From: Chitinophaga pinensis
GTDB lineage: Bacteria > Bacteroidota > Bacteroidia > Flavobacteriales_D > Crocinitomicaceae
Assembly (NCBI GenBank): GCA_945902745.1
Contig: CAMDNE010000001.1
Span: 186,001-250,000 of the forward strand
Direction: 5' to 3'
DNA length: 64,000 bases
In this document: piece by piece, positions 51,645 through 59,762 of the stretch
Layout: each line of letters begins with the position of its first letter
Position numbering within the stretch: the stretch's first letter is position 1
Translations under genes and position numbers: made by a program
The notes under the pieces: model-generated
Databases searched by the model: none
Told to the model about the DNA's origin: nothing
What the model saw: only the letters and a program-made list of their open reading frames with translations

Positions 51645-53525
51645 ATGTTTAGATTAAAAGCCAATACACCAAGATGGGTTATCATTCTCTTAGATTTGAT
51701 GCTTTCTTTCTTCGCTTTAATCTTTGCTTATCTCATTCGCTTCGATTTAAAAGCAGATCGTAATTTAATCCAACAAGAATGGTTGATCCTATCGAAATCT
51801 ATTCTCGTATTTTTCGTAGTAAAACTGCTTGTTTTTTATGTTTTTAAAATTCACAAAGGAATCGTTCGATATACATCAACTGAAGACATTCGCAGAATCT
51901 TTTTGGCTGTTTCAACAAGTTCTATCATTTATTTAATGCTGGGCTATTTGAGATATTCGCTATTTGATGGTTATTTCTTATTTCCAATGTCAGTATTGAT
52001 AATGGAGTTTTTGGCTTGTTTGGTCTTAATGATTGGCTCTCGATTCACAGTAAAATTATTGTACCTTGAGTCTATAAAATCTAATCAAAAGGAAGAACGA
52101 ATTTTAATTTATGGCGCAGGTGTTTCAGGTTTAATTACAAAAAAAACCATTGAGAAAGATGCTCGTTTGATGTATAAAATAGTCGGTTTCGTTGATGATA
52201 ATAAGAAAATGGAAGGGACGCGTTTGGAAGGTGTATCCGTTACACATACTTCCAAATTGGAGCATATCATCAAAGAAGAAGCTATTACGACAGTCATCAT
52301 GGCTATTCAAAAACCGGATGAAGACAACCGAAAAAAAATCGTTGAATTGTGTTTAGAATTGAATGTGAAAATTCAAAAAGTTCCGAACCTAAAAAGTTGG
52401 ATCAACGGCGAATTTTCTACCAAACAAATTGCTAAAATCAACATTGAAGATTTATTGGGAAGAAAACCAATTATATTGAATGAGGATAAAATCTCAAGTG
52501 AATTGAAAGGTAAAATCATATTAGTTTCGGGTGCTGCGGGATCTATTGGTAGTGGAATGGTGCGACAAATAGCGAAATACAATCCAAAAAAAATTGTGTT
52601 ATTGGATCAAGCTGAATCACCTTTGTATGATTTTCAAAATGAGTTATTATCCAACTTTCCTGATTTAAATTTTGAAGTTGTGATTGGTGACATTCGCAGT
52701 TATGAGCGAATGGAACGTCTTTTTGATTTTTTCAAACCAGATTATGTTTTTCACGCTGCAGCATACAAACACGTGCCTTTGATGGAAAGTAATCCTTCCG
52801 AAGCGGTATTAACGAATGTGAAAGGAACAAAAAACTTGGTTGATTTAGCCTTGAAGTTCAAGGTGAATAAATTTGTCATGATTTCAACGGATAAAGCGGT
52901 AAACCCAACGAATGTTATGGGAGCATCCAAACGCATCGCTGAAATTTATGCGCAGGCGGCAAATAACAAAGGAATTACAAGGTTTGTTACAACGCGTTTT
53001 GGAAATGTTCTTGGTTCGAATGGTTCTGTTATTCCATTGTTTCAGCGACAAATAGAGCAGGGTGGACCAATCACCGTTACAGACGAAAGAGTTACGCGTT
53101 TCTTCATGACAATTCCCGAGGCGTGTCAATTGGTATTGGATGCTGGAACGATGGGAGAAGGCGGTGAAATCTTTGTTTTTGACATGGGAGAATCTGTTAA
53201 AATTATTGATTTAGCAAAGAAAATGATTCAATTGAGTGGACTTGAATTAGGAAAAGACATTGAAATTAAAGTAACGGGATTGCGTCCTGGTGAAAAACTA
53301 TACGAAGAATTATTAGCGGAGGAAGAAAATACCATCCAAACGCATCACCCATTAATATTGAAAGCGAAAATTCGCGAAGAAGAAGCTTCTCAAATACAAG
53401 AAATTGAATTGTTGATTCAGTTATTTGAATCGCAAAAGAATGATGAAATTGTAACCAAAATGAAACAAATTGTTCCTGAGTTTATTAGTAATAATTCAGA
53501 TTACGAAAAACTCGATAAAAAATGA
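51645..53525 (+). CDS. Membrane-bound nucleotide-sugar epimerase/dehydratase (PglF/CapD-like)
   Basis: A 626-residue protein with four N-terminal transmembrane helices (about 10-140), a central CoA-binding-like Rossmann domain (YGAGVSGLITKKTIEK) and a C-terminal extended SDR domain with NAD motif GAAGSIGSGMVRQI, HAAAYKHVPLMESNP and catalytic STDKAVNPTNVMGASKR, where Met replaces the usual Tyr as in the UDP-GlcNAc 4,6-dehydratase (FlaA1/PglF) group. It would make UDP-4-keto-6-deoxy sugars for surface glycans. The ATG at 51645 is preferred over a TTG two codons before. Confidence 0.88.
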   Translation: MFRLKANTPRWVIILLDLMLSFFALIFAYLIRFDLKADRNLIQQEWLILSKSILVFFVVKLLVFYVFKIHKGIVRYTSTEDIRRIFLAVSTSSIIYLMLGYLRYSLFDGYFLFPMSVLIMEFLACLVLMIGSRFTVKLLYLESIKSNQKEERILIYGAGVSGLITKKTIEKDARLMYKIVGFVDDNKKMEGTRLEGVSVTHTSKLEHIIKEEAITTVIMAIQKPDEDNRKKIVELCLELNVKIQKVPNLKSWINGEFSTKQIAKINIEDLLGRKPIILNEDKISSELKGKIILVSGAAGSIGSGMVRQIAKYNPKKIVLLDQAESPLYDFQNELLSNFPDLNFEVVIGDIRSYERMERLFDFFKPDYVFHAAAYKHVPLMESNPSEAVLTNVKGTKNLVDLALKFKVNKFVMISTDKAVNPTNVMGASKRIAEIYAQAANNKGITRFVTTRFGNVLGSNGSVIPLFQRQIEQGGPITVTDERVTRFFMTIPEACQLVLDAGTMGEGGEIFVFDMGESVKIIDLAKKMIQLSGLELGKDIEIKVTGLRPGEKLYEELLAEEENTIQTHHPLILKAKIREEEASQIQEIELLIQLFESQKNDEIVTKMKQIVPEFISNNSDYEKLDKK

Positions 53526-53920
53526 TTGCACCAGCAAAGATTCAAGTACGCTTTTCAGATTTAGATGTCTTAGGACACGTTAACAACACAATTTACCTCA
53601 GTTATTTTGAAATGGCTCGTGTGCATTATTTCAAAGAATTGCTTGGTGAAGGGTGGGATTGGAACAAATTCGGAATCGTTTTAGCAAAAAATGAAGTAGA
53701 ATACTATAAATCCGTTTTGTTGAATCACGAACCATTAATCACCATTTTCACGGAACATATTGGATCAAAAAGCTTTACATTGTGCTATGAATTGCATGTA
53801 AACAACGAATTGTTTGCCAAAGGAAAATCAGTGCAAGTTTGTTTCGATGCGTCTATTCAACAATCAATTCTTGTTCCCGATCAAATGCGGATGCAACTTG
53901 AAAGAATAATTCGGGAATAG
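53522..53920 (+). CDS. Acyl-CoA thioesterase, 4-hydroxybenzoyl-CoA thioesterase family
   Basis: A 132-residue single hot-dog domain with the family's VRFSDLDVLGHVNNTIYLSYFE motif, in which the Asp is catalytic in the 4HBT group. It overlaps the epimerase gene by 4 nt (ATGA), so it is co-translated with it. The acyl-CoA substrate is unknown. Confidence 0.87.
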   Translation: MIAPAKIQVRFSDLDVLGHVNNTIYLSYFEMARVHYFKELLGEGWDWNKFGIVLAKNEVEYYKSVLLNHEPLITIFTEHIGSKSFTLCYELHVNNELFAKGKSVQVCFDASIQQSILVPDQMRMQLERIIRE

Positions 53921-53952
53921 TTTTTGCCATGAACCCAAAAAATAATAATAAT

Positions 53953-54990
53953 ATGAAAGCCTTACTTATTATTCTATTAATTACGACGAATTTATTTTCC
54001 GCTTTTAGCCAAATTCCAGTTGTTAAAAAAGACAATCCATGCGTTAAAACGAAAGGAGCAAAAGAACAACGTTACCTAGAATGGGAATGTGGTAAGTTGG
54101 CTGGTGTCGTTGATTGCAATGAGAAATTGACGTATGATGAAGATACAAAAACAATAATGAGTGGGAATATTGGAACACCTTTTACTGGAACGTGCGAATC
54201 ATGTCACATGAATGGTTTATTGGAAAGACGAATCACTTTTGTGAACGGGAAGGAAAACGGTGATGATACGACATATTACAAGTCTGGTTGCCCGCAAGTA
54301 AAGAGAAATCATATTTTGGGAGTTGAATCAGGACAATGGTTTTACTATTACGACAGCACCAATTACATTGCTTGGGAAATGAATTATAACTTGGGTCAAA
54401 AACACGGGAAACAATTGTATTTAACGAAAGAAGGGGATACAACACGCATCGAATTCTATTCTAACGGTAAGTTGAACGGTGTAAAGAAAAGCTATTATCC
54501 GAAGTCTAAAATTGAAAAGGAAATCACTTATGTTCAAGGTTTAATGGAAGGTCCTTTCAAATCCTATAACCGAGAAGGCAAAATCATTCAAGAGCTTTCT
54601 TATAAACAAGGAAAGAAAAATGGTGAGTTGAAGTATTATTATGATGATGGAACATTATTGTCAGTTGAACATTGGAACATGGATGTTAAAGATGGTGAAT
54701 TCAAAACCTTTTATTACGAAGGGAATCTCCAAAAAATGGAAAACTATAAAAAAGGAATTCCTGAAGGATGGTTTGAAGAAAAATGGCCAGATGATAAATT
54801 CAAACAACGAGCATTGTACAAAAAAGGAATAATTATCGAAGAACATCGCTTTGATGAACATGGAGTTGAAAACTATACGTTTGGTGTTGTAGCATCAGGG
54901 GGAAAAGAGGACGATGCCATGCCTAGTTCTAAAAAGAAAAAGAAGAAAAAGAAAGAAGATAAGGGTGGGAATTTAATTAAAATGGAATAA
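53953..54990 (+). CDS. Exported MORN-repeat protein (YwqK antitoxin-like)
   Basis: A 345-residue exported protein: signal peptide MKALLIILLITTNLFSAFSQ (start at 53953; an in-frame ATG eight codons earlier only adds an Asn-rich stretch), then about nine repeats of the type G....Y...G.L.....Y..G...G....YY..G, as in MORN/YwqK proteins. The name antitoxin comes from the family annotation; no toxin partner is visible. The C-terminus carries a run of Lys (KKKKKKKK) encoded by an A-rich stretch near 54930-54960, prone to slippage. The next gene starts directly after the stop. Confidence 0.82.
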   Translation: MKALLIILLITTNLFSAFSQIPVVKKDNPCVKTKGAKEQRYLEWECGKLAGVVDCNEKLTYDEDTKTIMSGNIGTPFTGTCESCHMNGLLERRITFVNGKENGDDTTYYKSGCPQVKRNHILGVESGQWFYYYDSTNYIAWEMNYNLGQKHGKQLYLTKEGDTTRIEFYSNGKLNGVKKSYYPKSKIEKEITYVQGLMEGPFKSYNREGKIIQELSYKQGKKNGELKYYYDDGTLLSVEHWNMDVKDGEFKTFYYEGNLQKMENYKKGIPEGWFEEKWPDDKFKQRALYKKGIIIEEHRFDEHGVENYTFGVVASGGKEDDAMPSSKKKKKKKKEDKGGNLIKME

Positions 54991-56214
54991 ATGATCATCG
55001 CAATAATTGGAGGAGGAGCAGCAGGTTTTTTTGCTGCTCTTTCTGCTAAAAAACACTTTCCCGAATACACAGTAATTATTTTTGAAAAGTCAGCTAAAGT
55101 GCTTTCAAAAGTGAAAATTTCTGGCGGTGGCCGCTGCAATGTTACCAATGCGTGTTTCGATAACAAAGAATTAGCTAAACATTATCCAAGGGGCGAGAAT
55201 AATCTACGGAAAGCGTTTGAGCAATTCAATGCGCAATCAACTGTAGATTGGTTTGAACAAAGAAATGTAGCTTTAAAAACTTATCCTGATAACTGTATTT
55301 TCCCACTTTCAAATGATTCTCAAACCATCATCGATTGTTTCACAAAAGAAGCAAGTACTTTGGGTGTTGAAATAAAATTCAACCAATCCATTACAGAAAT
55401 TAACAGAACTGAAAATGGGTTTGAATTAAGTACAAGAGAAGCTAAATTTCAAGCAGATAAAGTAATTGTTACAACTGGCGGACATCCAAAGCGCTCAGGA
55501 TTGGAATGGCTAGAACAATTAGGACACACCATCATTGAACCTGTTCCGTCGTTATTTACATTCAACATGCCGCAAGACCCAATTCGTGAATTAATGGGCA
55601 ATGTTGTAGAAAATGCAACGGTCAAAGTGGAAGGAACCAAGTTGATTGGAAAAGGTCCATTACTTGTGACACATTGGGGCATGAGTGGTCCAGCCATCTT
55701 GCAACTTTCAGCTTGGGGAGCAAGAATTTTAGCTGACAAAGCCTATCAGTTTTCAGTTTTAGTGAATTGGTTGGATGATGAAAAGGACGAAGGATTAAGA
55801 GTGCATTTATCAAAAATCATCGAAGAACATGGTGGCAAAATGATTGGCAATTTAAATCCGTTTCCTATGACGAGTAGGTTGTGGAATTTCCTGTTAACCA
55901 AATCAGAAATTAATCCTGAAATGCGGTGGAAAGACCTCGGAAAAAACGTAACCAACAAACTCGTCAATACACTTATCAATGACCGTTATGTCGTGAGTGG
56001 AAAAACTACCTTCAAAGAAGAATTTGTCACAGCAGGAGGTATTTCGCTGCAAGATGTCAACTTCAAAACAATGGAAAGCAAAATAGTTCCAGGAATGTTC
56101 TTTGCCGGCGAAGTGTTGGACATTGACGGAATAACTGGTGGTTTCAACTTCCAAGCTGCATGGACTACAGGTTTTGTGGCAGGGAAAAGTGTTAGACTGT
56201 TATCAAGTGAATAG
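54991..56214 (+). CDS. HI0933/BaiN-family NAD(P)/FAD-dependent oxidoreductase
   Basis: A 407-residue flavoprotein with the FAD motif IIGGGAAGFFAALSA, KISGGGRCNVTN, DKVIVTTGGHPKRSG and C-terminal GMFFAGEVLDIDGITGGFNFQAAWTTG. The family is broadly distributed and includes RdsA and BaiN-like enzymes; its usual in vivo substrate is not known. It begins immediately after the stop of the MORN gene, suggesting a shared transcript. Confidence 0.9.
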   Translation: MIIAIIGGGAAGFFAALSAKKHFPEYTVIIFEKSAKVLSKVKISGGGRCNVTNACFDNKELAKHYPRGENNLRKAFEQFNAQSTVDWFEQRNVALKTYPDNCIFPLSNDSQTIIDCFTKEASTLGVEIKFNQSITEINRTENGFELSTREAKFQADKVIVTTGGHPKRSGLEWLEQLGHTIIEPVPSLFTFNMPQDPIRELMGNVVENATVKVEGTKLIGKGPLLVTHWGMSGPAILQLSAWGARILADKAYQFSVLVNWLDDEKDEGLRVHLSKIIEEHGGKMIGNLNPFPMTSRLWNFLLTKSEINPEMRWKDLGKNVTNKLVNTLINDRYVVSGKTTFKEEFVTAGGISLQDVNFKTMESKIVPGMFFAGEVLDIDGITGGFNFQAAWTTGFVAGKSVRLLSSE

Positions 56215-56655
56215 ATGATTTCAAGTTGCGACCGCTTTAAAACCTTAAGCAAACGCTTCGAAAACATAAATATGGGGATGTGAAAGTAATTTCCTCAAAT
56301 TTGATAAGAATAGTTTGGAAGAGTTTCTGCGCCTTTCAGCTGGATCAGCGGTAGAAAAAAAACAATTCCCGCAAATAACGCAGAAAAAAGCACAAAAGGG
56401 ATTATCGTTATTAATTCTTTAAGCATGCGAGTAGATAGCTCAATACCAAATATTTAAGAATTAATTTAAAATCGGTTGGTAAACAAAAGTTAGTTTCCTC
56501 AAATTTGGTTAGTATAGTTTGGAAGAGTTTCTGCGCCTTTCAGCGGGATCAGCGGGAGAAAAAAAAACAATTCCCGCAAATAACGCAGAAAAATGCACTG
56601 AAGGATTTATCGTTATAGATTAAACATACGAGTAGTTAACTCATTAGGAATTATT
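56215..56655. repeat. Spacer with two ~204-nt-spaced repeat units
   Basis: No gene. Two copies of TTCCTCAAATTTG...TTTCTGCGCCTTTCAGC.GGATCAGCGG...ATTCCCGCAAATAACGCAGAAAAA begin at 56291 and 56495. Each unit can fold: CTGCG with CGCAG and CGGGA with TCCCG. This looks like a dispersed palindromic repeat present twice in tandem. A further GCGACCGCTT stretch at 56227-56236 is unexplained. Confidence 0.8.
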
Positions 56656-57048
56656 TCACTCCTCCCGCTCCGCAAAAGCAATCACATGTCCATCTGGATC
56701 TGCAACATAAAAAGCGCTATCTCCCCAATTTCTGTTTTCCAAAGGACTTACCATTTGAACGTTTGAGTTCTTGATTCGTTCAAAATGGGTTGTTAAATCA
56801 TCAATATACAGATACACTTCACAGCGCGGAATTCCAACAGCTTCAGAAGGATTGGGTAAAGTTGGTGTAATGATTCTTGCAATACTAGAATTCGGCATTA
56901 AACCAAGAATTACATTCGAATTTAATTCAAATTCAGTCATTCCAGTAACGTGTCGAACAGGCGCTTGATTCAATAAATCAGTGTAAAACGTTTTGCTAAT
57001 TTCTTGATCTACGACATACAGTATAATGTGACTTGCGCCTATTTTCAT
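56656..57048 (-). CDS. VOC/glyoxalase-fold protein
   Basis: A 130-residue protein with two beta-alpha-beta-beta-beta modules of the vicinal oxygen chelate superfamily: HIILYVVDQEISKTFYTDLL at the N-terminus and AFYVADPDGHVIAFAE at the C-terminus (metal-ligand positions plausible). The ATG at 57048 overlaps the decarboxylase stop by one base (TGATG), so the two are coupled. Activity cannot be assigned. Confidence 0.85.
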   Translation of the reverse strand: MKIGASHIILYVVDQEISKTFYTDLLNQAPVRHVTGMTEFELNSNVILGLMPNSSIARIITPTLPNPSEAVGIPRCEVYLYIDDLTTHFERIKNSNVQMVSPLENRNWGDSAFYVADPDGHVIAFAEREE

Positions 57049-58292
57049 CAAAGAACCATTGGTTTTGAAAAATGAATTTTTAAATCTTCGATGAAAGGTA
57101 GCAATTTTTCAAGTGTAACGTGCTCCATCACAACAATTTTATACCAGTCCGCAGCATGATGATTGTCTGGCACAAGGTTATATTGGTGTGCAATTTCTTT
57201 TGTCATACTTGAACTTCGAATTGTGACAATGTTAGAAGAAGGATTCCTGAAATAGTCAAGTTTCATCGCATCCAATTGTTCACACAACCAATCCGTTCGT
57301 TTTTGAAGTACAAATATTTTTTCAAACCAACCATTTGGACCATATTTCGAAAGAATCATCCAAACAGCTACAGCATTTGCGCCAGAACGACTTCCAATTA
57401 AGGTGCAATCTTCTCCTTCAACGTAACTTGCTTGTTTGGTTGTTGCATAATGAATAAAGCCTTTTCGAATCAGAAAAATCCCTGTTCCATAAGGTGCTTG
57501 AGCCATTTTATGTGCGTCTAACGTAACAGAAGAAACGTGTGGATTTGAAAAATTTAAATTGGTAGATTTATTCGCAAACGGGTAATAAAATCCTCCGTAG
57601 GCACCGTCAATATGCAATTTGAAATCTAAGTTGTTTTTGATTAAGGTATCTGTATAAAGATCAACATCATCAACAGAACCATACATTGTTGTCATCATGT
57701 TCGCAACAACAATAAAATACTTGATTCCTGCTGCTTTTGCTTTTTCTATTTGGTGTGCTAAATGAATTTCATCTAATTCTTTGGTAGTGTCAGCGGTTTC
57801 AACTTTGTAAATTGAAATCCCTAGAACATTGGATGCTTTGTCCATTGAATAGTGGCTATCTTTTGAACATAAAATAGCAATTTCACTGGAAGTAGCTTTT
57901 TTTTCTGTTTGAAAATAATTGCGATAAATCCAAATCGCTTGAAGATTAGCTTCTGTTCCTCCGGATGCTACATAACCATCAAATTGATCTTTTTCGCCTT
58001 GTAAAATATCTTCAGCACAAATTGCAATCATTTCTCGTTCTATCTCATGTGTTCCTTTAAAGAAACTTTCAGATTCACCAATTGTATGACAACCAATATG
58101 ATTTGGATTTTGAACTAAAGCACTTAAAAAAGGCGCATCTTTTAAAAAGGATTTATCTTGAGAGAAAACTTTTTCGTCGAGGTACGAAGCGGGAATACCT
58201 AAGATTATTTCATTTGTATAATTCACGTTTTGAGACAGCGCATTAAAAACTGTTTCATTAATTTCTTCTTGCGAACGTTTAAGCCACTTCAT
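57048..58292 (-). CDS. PLP-dependent group II decarboxylase
   Basis: A 414-residue fold-type I PLP enzyme with YVASGGTEANLQAIW, HYSMDKASNVLG, DGAYGGFYYP and the PLP-Lys in VTLDAHKMAQAPYGTG, the arrangement of histidine/tyrosine/aspartate/glutamate-type decarboxylases. The substrate is not clear; MfnA-like or aromatic amino acid decarboxylase are options. It is coupled to the VOC gene downstream. Start and length are typical. Confidence 0.85.
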   Translation of the reverse strand: MKWLKRSQEEINETVFNALSQNVNYTNEIILGIPASYLDEKVFSQDKSFLKDAPFLSALVQNPNHIGCHTIGESESFFKGTHEIEREMIAICAEDILQGEKDQFDGYVASGGTEANLQAIWIYRNYFQTEKKATSSEIAILCSKDSHYSMDKASNVLGISIYKVETADTTKELDEIHLAHQIEKAKAAGIKYFIVVANMMTTMYGSVDDVDLYTDTLIKNNLDFKLHIDGAYGGFYYPFANKSTNLNFSNPHVSSVTLDAHKMAQAPYGTGIFLIRKGFIHYATTKQASYVEGEDCTLIGSRSGANAVAVWMILSKYGPNGWFEKIFVLQKRTDWLCEQLDAMKLDYFRNPSSNIVTIRSSSMTKEIAHQYNLVPDNHHAADWYKIVVMEHVTLEKLLPFIEDLKIHFSKPMVL

Positions 58293-58345
58293 ACACTTTT
58301 TTATGCAAAAGTAGGCAGATTGATTTTTTTAAAGCCTGACCAAAG

Positions 58346-58756
58346 TCATGTTTGAGAATCTTTTATTGAATTCAACCATGCGATCCCTTTTTCATAAGAT
58401 GAGAATACTTTATAGGGCAATTTAGGGCGATTAACGGCGTAATAAAAATCAGCTATAATCCGTTGAGCTAAATTATTGAAAACCACAGCGGAGGCAAGCG
58501 TAATACTGCTTTTTTCCAATTCTATTGCATTTTCTCTTGCTTCTTTTGTTACAGAAACAAATTCACCCCCTTCAAAAATAAAATAGGCTTTTTGTCCTAA
58601 GGTAATTTGATCATAAAGACCGACGAGAATATCTTGAAACTCAACTGTTATCTCAGTATTTGGCAAAAATACAACATGAACAATGCCATCATGACGCATA
58701 GCAACAATAACTTGCTCATGCACAATTTCACGAAGAATTTCTTCAGGTTGATTCAT
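58346..58756 (-). CDS. SpoIIAA/STAS-like protein of unknown function
   Basis: A 136-residue protein with the pattern VHVVFLPNTEITVEFQDIL...YFIFEGGEFVSVTKEARENA..., resembling the SpoIIAA-like/DUF7793 domains common in Bacteroidota. No enzyme motif. Cytosolic, single domain. It stands alone on the minus strand between the decarboxylase and the CBS gene. Function unknown. Confidence 0.65.
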   Translation of the reverse strand: MNQPEEILREIVHEQVIVAMRHDGIVHVVFLPNTEITVEFQDILVGLYDQITLGQKAYFIFEGGEFVSVTKEARENAIELEKSSITLASAVVFNNLAQRIIADFYYAVNRPKLPYKVFSSYEKGIAWLNSIKDSQT

Positions 58757-58831
58757 AGTGGTTCGATTGACTTTTTCCTTTTAAAAAAAAGTATCAATCA
58801 AATATAATAAAATAATTGAAAGGAAGAATTC

Positions 58832-58868
58832 TAATTATCAATTATCAATTGTCAGTTGTCAATTGTGA
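58832..58868. repeat. AT-rich dispersed repeat before the CBS gene end
   Basis: ATTATCAATTATCAATTG and GTCAGTTGTCAATTG, the same text family as the hairpin at 29999-30037. No coding content. Confidence 0.6.
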
Positions 58869-58869
58869 A

Positions 58870-59277
58870 TCAGCTATTCTTTAAAAAGTAATTTAATAAG
58901 TCAGCAGTGGTAACAATTCCTTTTACTTCATTGTTTTCAGCGACAACCAATGAATGAAATTCACCTTTAGCTAACAAAGCTGTAGCTTCTTTTATGGAAG
59001 TGTTTTCAACAATTGTTACAGGATTAGATGACATGATATCTTTCACTTCGATTGTGTGGTAAACTTGTTCATTATCATCTAAAGAAGCTGTATGAATTGC
59101 CCGCATGAAATCAATCAAACTAACCATCCCAATTAATTTATTGTTTTCAATAACAGGAATATGGTGATGAAATTTTTGTTGTTCATAAATGTGCTTCAAA
59201 TCAATTATTTTTTGATTTGGTTCTACGCATTTGACATTTGTTGTCATTAACGTTGCAATTGGAAAATCAAGATTCAT
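58870..59277 (-). CDS. CBS-pair domain protein
   Basis: A 135-residue protein made of two CBS motifs (VEPNQKIIDLKHIYEQQKFHHHIPVIENNKLIGMVSLIDF and the similar C-terminal copy EATALLAKGEFHSLVVAENNEVKGIVTTADL). CBS pairs bind adenine nucleotides and regulate partner proteins. No other domain is attached, and the partner is unknown. It diverges from the coiled-coil/UbiB pair. Confidence 0.88.
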   Translation of the reverse strand: MNLDFPIATLMTTNVKCVEPNQKIIDLKHIYEQQKFHHHIPVIENNKLIGMVSLIDFMRAIHTASLDDNEQVYHTIEVKDIMSSNPVTIVENTSIKEATALLAKGEFHSLVVAENNEVKGIVTTADLLNYFLKNS

Positions 59278-59381
59278 TCTGCTAACTTTAATAATGATGG
59301 TTCAGAAAAAGTGTAAATAATGACTTTAATCATTTATTTCTTAATGCAAATATATTAATTTTACCTAACTTACAGAACCAT

Positions 59382-59759
59382 ATGAAAGCAAAAACATTAT
59401 TAGAATTAGTTACACTATCATCTACTCTTTACACAATTTCAAAAGAGACTCATTTGATGGAAAAATTGACTGCGTTATCTGAACAGGGTAAAGATAAAAT
59501 CAATGATTTCATGAAAGAATCTTTGGTTGATGCAGATGGAAATGAGATTGAGTTTATGGATAAACTTGTTTTGAAAGCGCATCAGGCAAAAGAGGAATTG
59601 GAAGCTAAAATAGGAGAAGTTGTTGCATCGTTTTACGAAAAAGTTAACATTGCACACACCGACCAGCTGAAAAACATGGAAATGCGCATTGATCAATTGA
59701 GTAAAGATTTAGCATTGGCCGAAGCGAGAATTAATCACCTTGAAAAAAACGATAAGTAG
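59382..59759 (+). CDS. Small coiled-coil (phasin-like) protein upstream of UbiB-type kinase
   Basis: A 125-residue helical protein with heptad-rich C-terminus (MEMRIDQLSKDLALAEARINHLEKNDK). I recognise no family with confidence; phasin-like or YtxH-like helical proteins are possible. It is 3 nt upstream of the UbiB-type kinase gene and probably co-transcribed with it, so a shared role is inferred. Confidence 0.7.
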   Translation: MKAKTLLELVTLSSTLYTISKETHLMEKLTALSEQGKDKINDFMKESLVDADGNEIEFMDKLVLKAHQAKEELEAKIGEVVASFYEKVNIAHTDQLKNMEMRIDQLSKDLALAEARINHLEKNDK

Positions 59760-59762
59760 CGA

